A DNA stretch of 64,000 nt from Anarhynchus alexandrinus (lineage: Eukaryota; Chordata; Aves; Charadriiformes; Charadriidae). Made by a program: the position numbers and the translations under genes. A model generated the notes under the pieces. That model was not told the DNA's origin. It made no database searches and worked only from the letters and a program-made list of their open reading frames with translations. Positions 61,931-64,000 of the stretch are shown here, piece after piece; within the stretch, counting starts at the first letter, position 1, and every line of letters starts with the position of its first letter. The DNA is taken from NCBI GenBank assembly GCA_008711295.1, contig VUYV01000069.1, positions 3,566,474 through 3,630,473 on the forward strand, read 5' to 3'.

Positions 61931-63339
61931 CTAGTTACATCAGTCCTGAGCTTCCCTGGAAATCTCTTCCATCGAGTAACATTTCAGAAAGCACCTCTTA
62001 TAGTATAGTGTTTAATGGTAACATCACATGAAATTAGATTTATTTTTTGTATTTCATTGAAAAGTTTCAATTGCTTTAAATCAAGGACAGTTTAAATTTC
62101 CTACAGGCGGTATGCAACACAAGGCCTTTCTGAGACTGCCGGCAGGCAGTTTTCCAAAGGGTCCTTTTTACATTACAGTTCAGGGCAGCAGGTTCATATT
62201 TAAATAAATGCTTCATGACATCAGTAACCGATGACTTCAATCTCTTTTACTTTACCTTTGACACCAGCATATTGGTACTTGTCTTTACCCGCATTTTAAC
62301 ATTGTCACTGTTTATTCTTTCATTATTCCCGTTAATTTTTTCCTCTTCTTCTCCATCATCTGTATTTCCTTCTTTTTTCCCTCTCTCCTGCTTTCGTGAG
62401 TTAACTCTTCAGCTGCTTGCGTTTTTCCTGTTATCGCTGCACAAGACTCTGGATAAGGGCAGGTGGAAAAGCTACTGCTGAGTAACGTCTGAAATGCGTC
62501 TGCTGTGGTGTGACAGACCATCTGCATGCATGAAATACCAGCTTACCTGATCTTTTTCATTTACTCTACTGGAATTGTGTGTTTGTTCTTGTACTTACAT
62601 GACCACAGGTGCACCCAGAGCTATCCTAAAGCAGTTAAAATTCTGCAGCCCAGGACACCCAGCAGTGACACACTTGTCTGCCAGTACTCTTAATCATGCT
62701 TTCCTTCTTTTCCCCTTCCACCAGGCACATACCCTGGTCTCCACAGCTTGCTCTTATTGTCCTCTTTTGCTTTTGGCACTTGACTTCTGTTACCATTTAT
62801 CATGTTTTCATCTCTCAGTTTTGAACAGAGATATTTCCCATTCCTTTTGTTAAATTTGCTTGTGAAACAAGAAAAGTCTACTTGTTTTACAGAGGTTTAC
62901 TGCATCTATCAGTAGCTGTTTGGTGCAATGGGATTGAGATCAGTTCTGTGGAACGTAGTCTTTTTGGTAGAGAAGTTTCAGCCATGGTGACAATATTTGT
63001 GTTCCTTACAGAAGCAAGCCCCCCGCATGAAACCTTAGGTTTTGTCATTTCTGACTTATTTTAAATGAGCTGGAAGTTTTAAAAAGCTTTGTAGTTGGGA
63101 TGCTGTAATGTACATTGCAGTAACGTAGGAAAGATGTTTGAAGCGTGTTATATTGGGGACCATATATATATAACAGTAGGAGATTTTTACATTAAATTTC
63201 TTCTTTCTTGATTTCACACTTTTAGGGCTACCAGTCTTCAGAATATACACAGTAAGTTTTCACAGTGTTATAGTATATAAACATCCTTCAAAATATTAGC
63301 AAAATGTCCTGTATTGTGGTTCTGTAAAGAGAGCATAAG
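61931..63339. other. Unique DNA, partly pyrimidine-rich
   Basis: 62220-62460 is C/T-rich on the plus strand and gives low-complexity frames. No family is assigned. Nothing else is recognised up to the LTR. Confidence 0.4.
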
Positions 63340-63855
63340 TGTGGTGGGTTAGCTTTGGCCGGCCCCTCGCTCGCTCCCCGCCATGACAGGACGGGGGCAG
63401 AAAACAGCACTAAAAAAAGCTCGTGGGTTAAGACAAAGATGGGGAGATTGCTTACCAGTTACTGTTACAGGTAAAACAGACCTGACCTGGGGAACATTAA
63501 TTTAATTTATTGCCAATTAAACCAGATTTGAGTAGTGAGAAATAAAGCAAATTAAAGCATCACTTTCTCCAGGAAGCAGCACCTCGCCTTCTTCTTCGCT
63601 GACCTTGGTGTTGCAGGGCTGTTTCTCACACCTTTTTCCCCCTCCTCCTCTGCCTGCGTGGCGATTTTGCCCTTTCCTAAATCTCTTTTCCCTGAGGTGC
63701 CACCATCTTGTCTGGGGGGCTCAGCCGTGCCCTGGGGTGGGTGGGTTGGATCCGGACGGAACCGCTGTGTCCGGCACGGGGCAGCCCAGGCCTCTTCTCA
63801 CAGCGGCCGCCCCACAGCTCCCGCTGCCGGCGCCTCGCCACAGACACCCCGTGCA
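63340..63855 (-). mobile_element. Avian endogenous retroviral LTR, minus strand, apparently internally shortened
   Basis: On the plus strand the element starts TGTGGTGGGTTAGC at 63340. It then holds 'aaaagctcgtgggttaagac', 'gtaaaacagacctgacctgg' and 'attaatttaatttattgcca', and ends near 'cgccacagacaccccgtgca' at 63855. Read on the minus strand this gives TG...CA ends and an AATAAA signal at 63511-63506. I recall the same blocks from a longer avian LTR family, so the middle portion (near 63570-63590) seems to be missing here. No clear target duplication is seen. The family name is not known to me. Confidence 0.65.
63506..63511 (-). promoter_or_regulatory. LTR polyadenylation signal AATAAA
   Basis: AATAAA on the minus strand, about 170 bases before the LTR 3' end, flanked by AT-rich sequence. 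Its position supports the minus-strand orientation of the LTR. Confidence 0.55.
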
Positions 63856-64000
63856 GTAAATAATCCATAGTACTGTTGTTTTCATGACTGAAAGAAAAAA
63901 AAAAGAACCCGATGTGAACAATGTAGCATGTTTCTGTGGGTTTTGGGGTGAAGCGAGAAACAAAAACTTAAGACAAGTCCCTTTTAGGTGAGTGAGTGCT
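63856..64000. other. Flank of the LTR, nothing recognised
   Basis: A short A-rich run (63892-63904) and unique sequence to the window end. No gene or further element is visible. Confidence 0.4.

Noticed and set aside
1..64000. CRISPR arrays, operons, bacterial promoters, tRNA, rRNA and snRNA genes
   Set aside because: No regularly spaced repeats, no tRNA A/B boxes or cloverleaf and no rRNA/snRNA signatures were found; the sequence is vertebrate in character.

Overview
The window looks like ordinary non-coding DNA (intergenic or intronic) from a bird genome. It is AT-rich and vertebrate-like, with long A/T homopolymers and a (AAT)n microsatellite. Its readable content is almost entirely retrotransposon debris. 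The diagnostic elements are chicken-repeat-1 (CR1) LINEs that are 5'-truncated and end in the short octamer repeat ATTCTATG or ATTCTGTG, as in avian CR1. Two avian-type endogenous retroviral LTRs support the same placement. I found no convincing intact cellular protein gene, tRNA, rRNA, snRNA or CRISPR array. Family names are from memory of consensus features; no database could be searched.

Layout. 0-5.6 kb: GC-richer first 2.4 kb, then AT-rich unique DNA. 5.66-7.6 kb: an ancient minus-strand CR1 split by a younger plus-strand CR1 (6.12-7.39 kb) whose reverse transcriptase is open except for two in-frame stops. 9.4-9.7 kb: a decayed CR1 3' end. 13.4 kb: a perfect 14-bp hairpin. 14.4-14.7 and 16.0-16.7 kb: coding-like patches, the second with a predicted membrane helix and followed by A-tracts. 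19.45-19.67 kb: a degenerate ~72-bp tandem repeat. 20.66-20.76 kb: a CR1 tail. 21.5-23.3 kb: a long, very old CR1 ORF2 relic on the minus strand. 23.8, 27.8, 33.9 and 41.7 kb: more fragments of old CR1. 25.06-25.34 kb: a CR1 3' end. 42.5-44.5 kb: an ancient L2-like LINE on the plus strand, interrupted at 42.71-43.48 kb by a younger CR1. 49.25-49.86 kb: a solo LTR. 55.97-57.0 kb: a minus-strand CR1 with 275 codons of open reverse transcriptase. 63.34-63.86 kb: a second LTR, minus strand, apparently internally shortened.

How it fits together: the window records layered retrotransposition. An older LINE layer (CR1 types shared with turtles and crocodilians, plus L2) was later hit by younger avian CR1 copies and by ERV LTRs. 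Two nested insertions give relative ages directly. The elements are not a functional unit.

No undescribed biological system is evident. The best leads are the nested LINE pairs, the chimeric L2/CR1 open frame, the membrane-helix ORF near 16.2 kb, a splice-bounded candidate exon at 8.1 kb and an Ig-like fragment at 49.0 kb. The last three need homology or RNA evidence.
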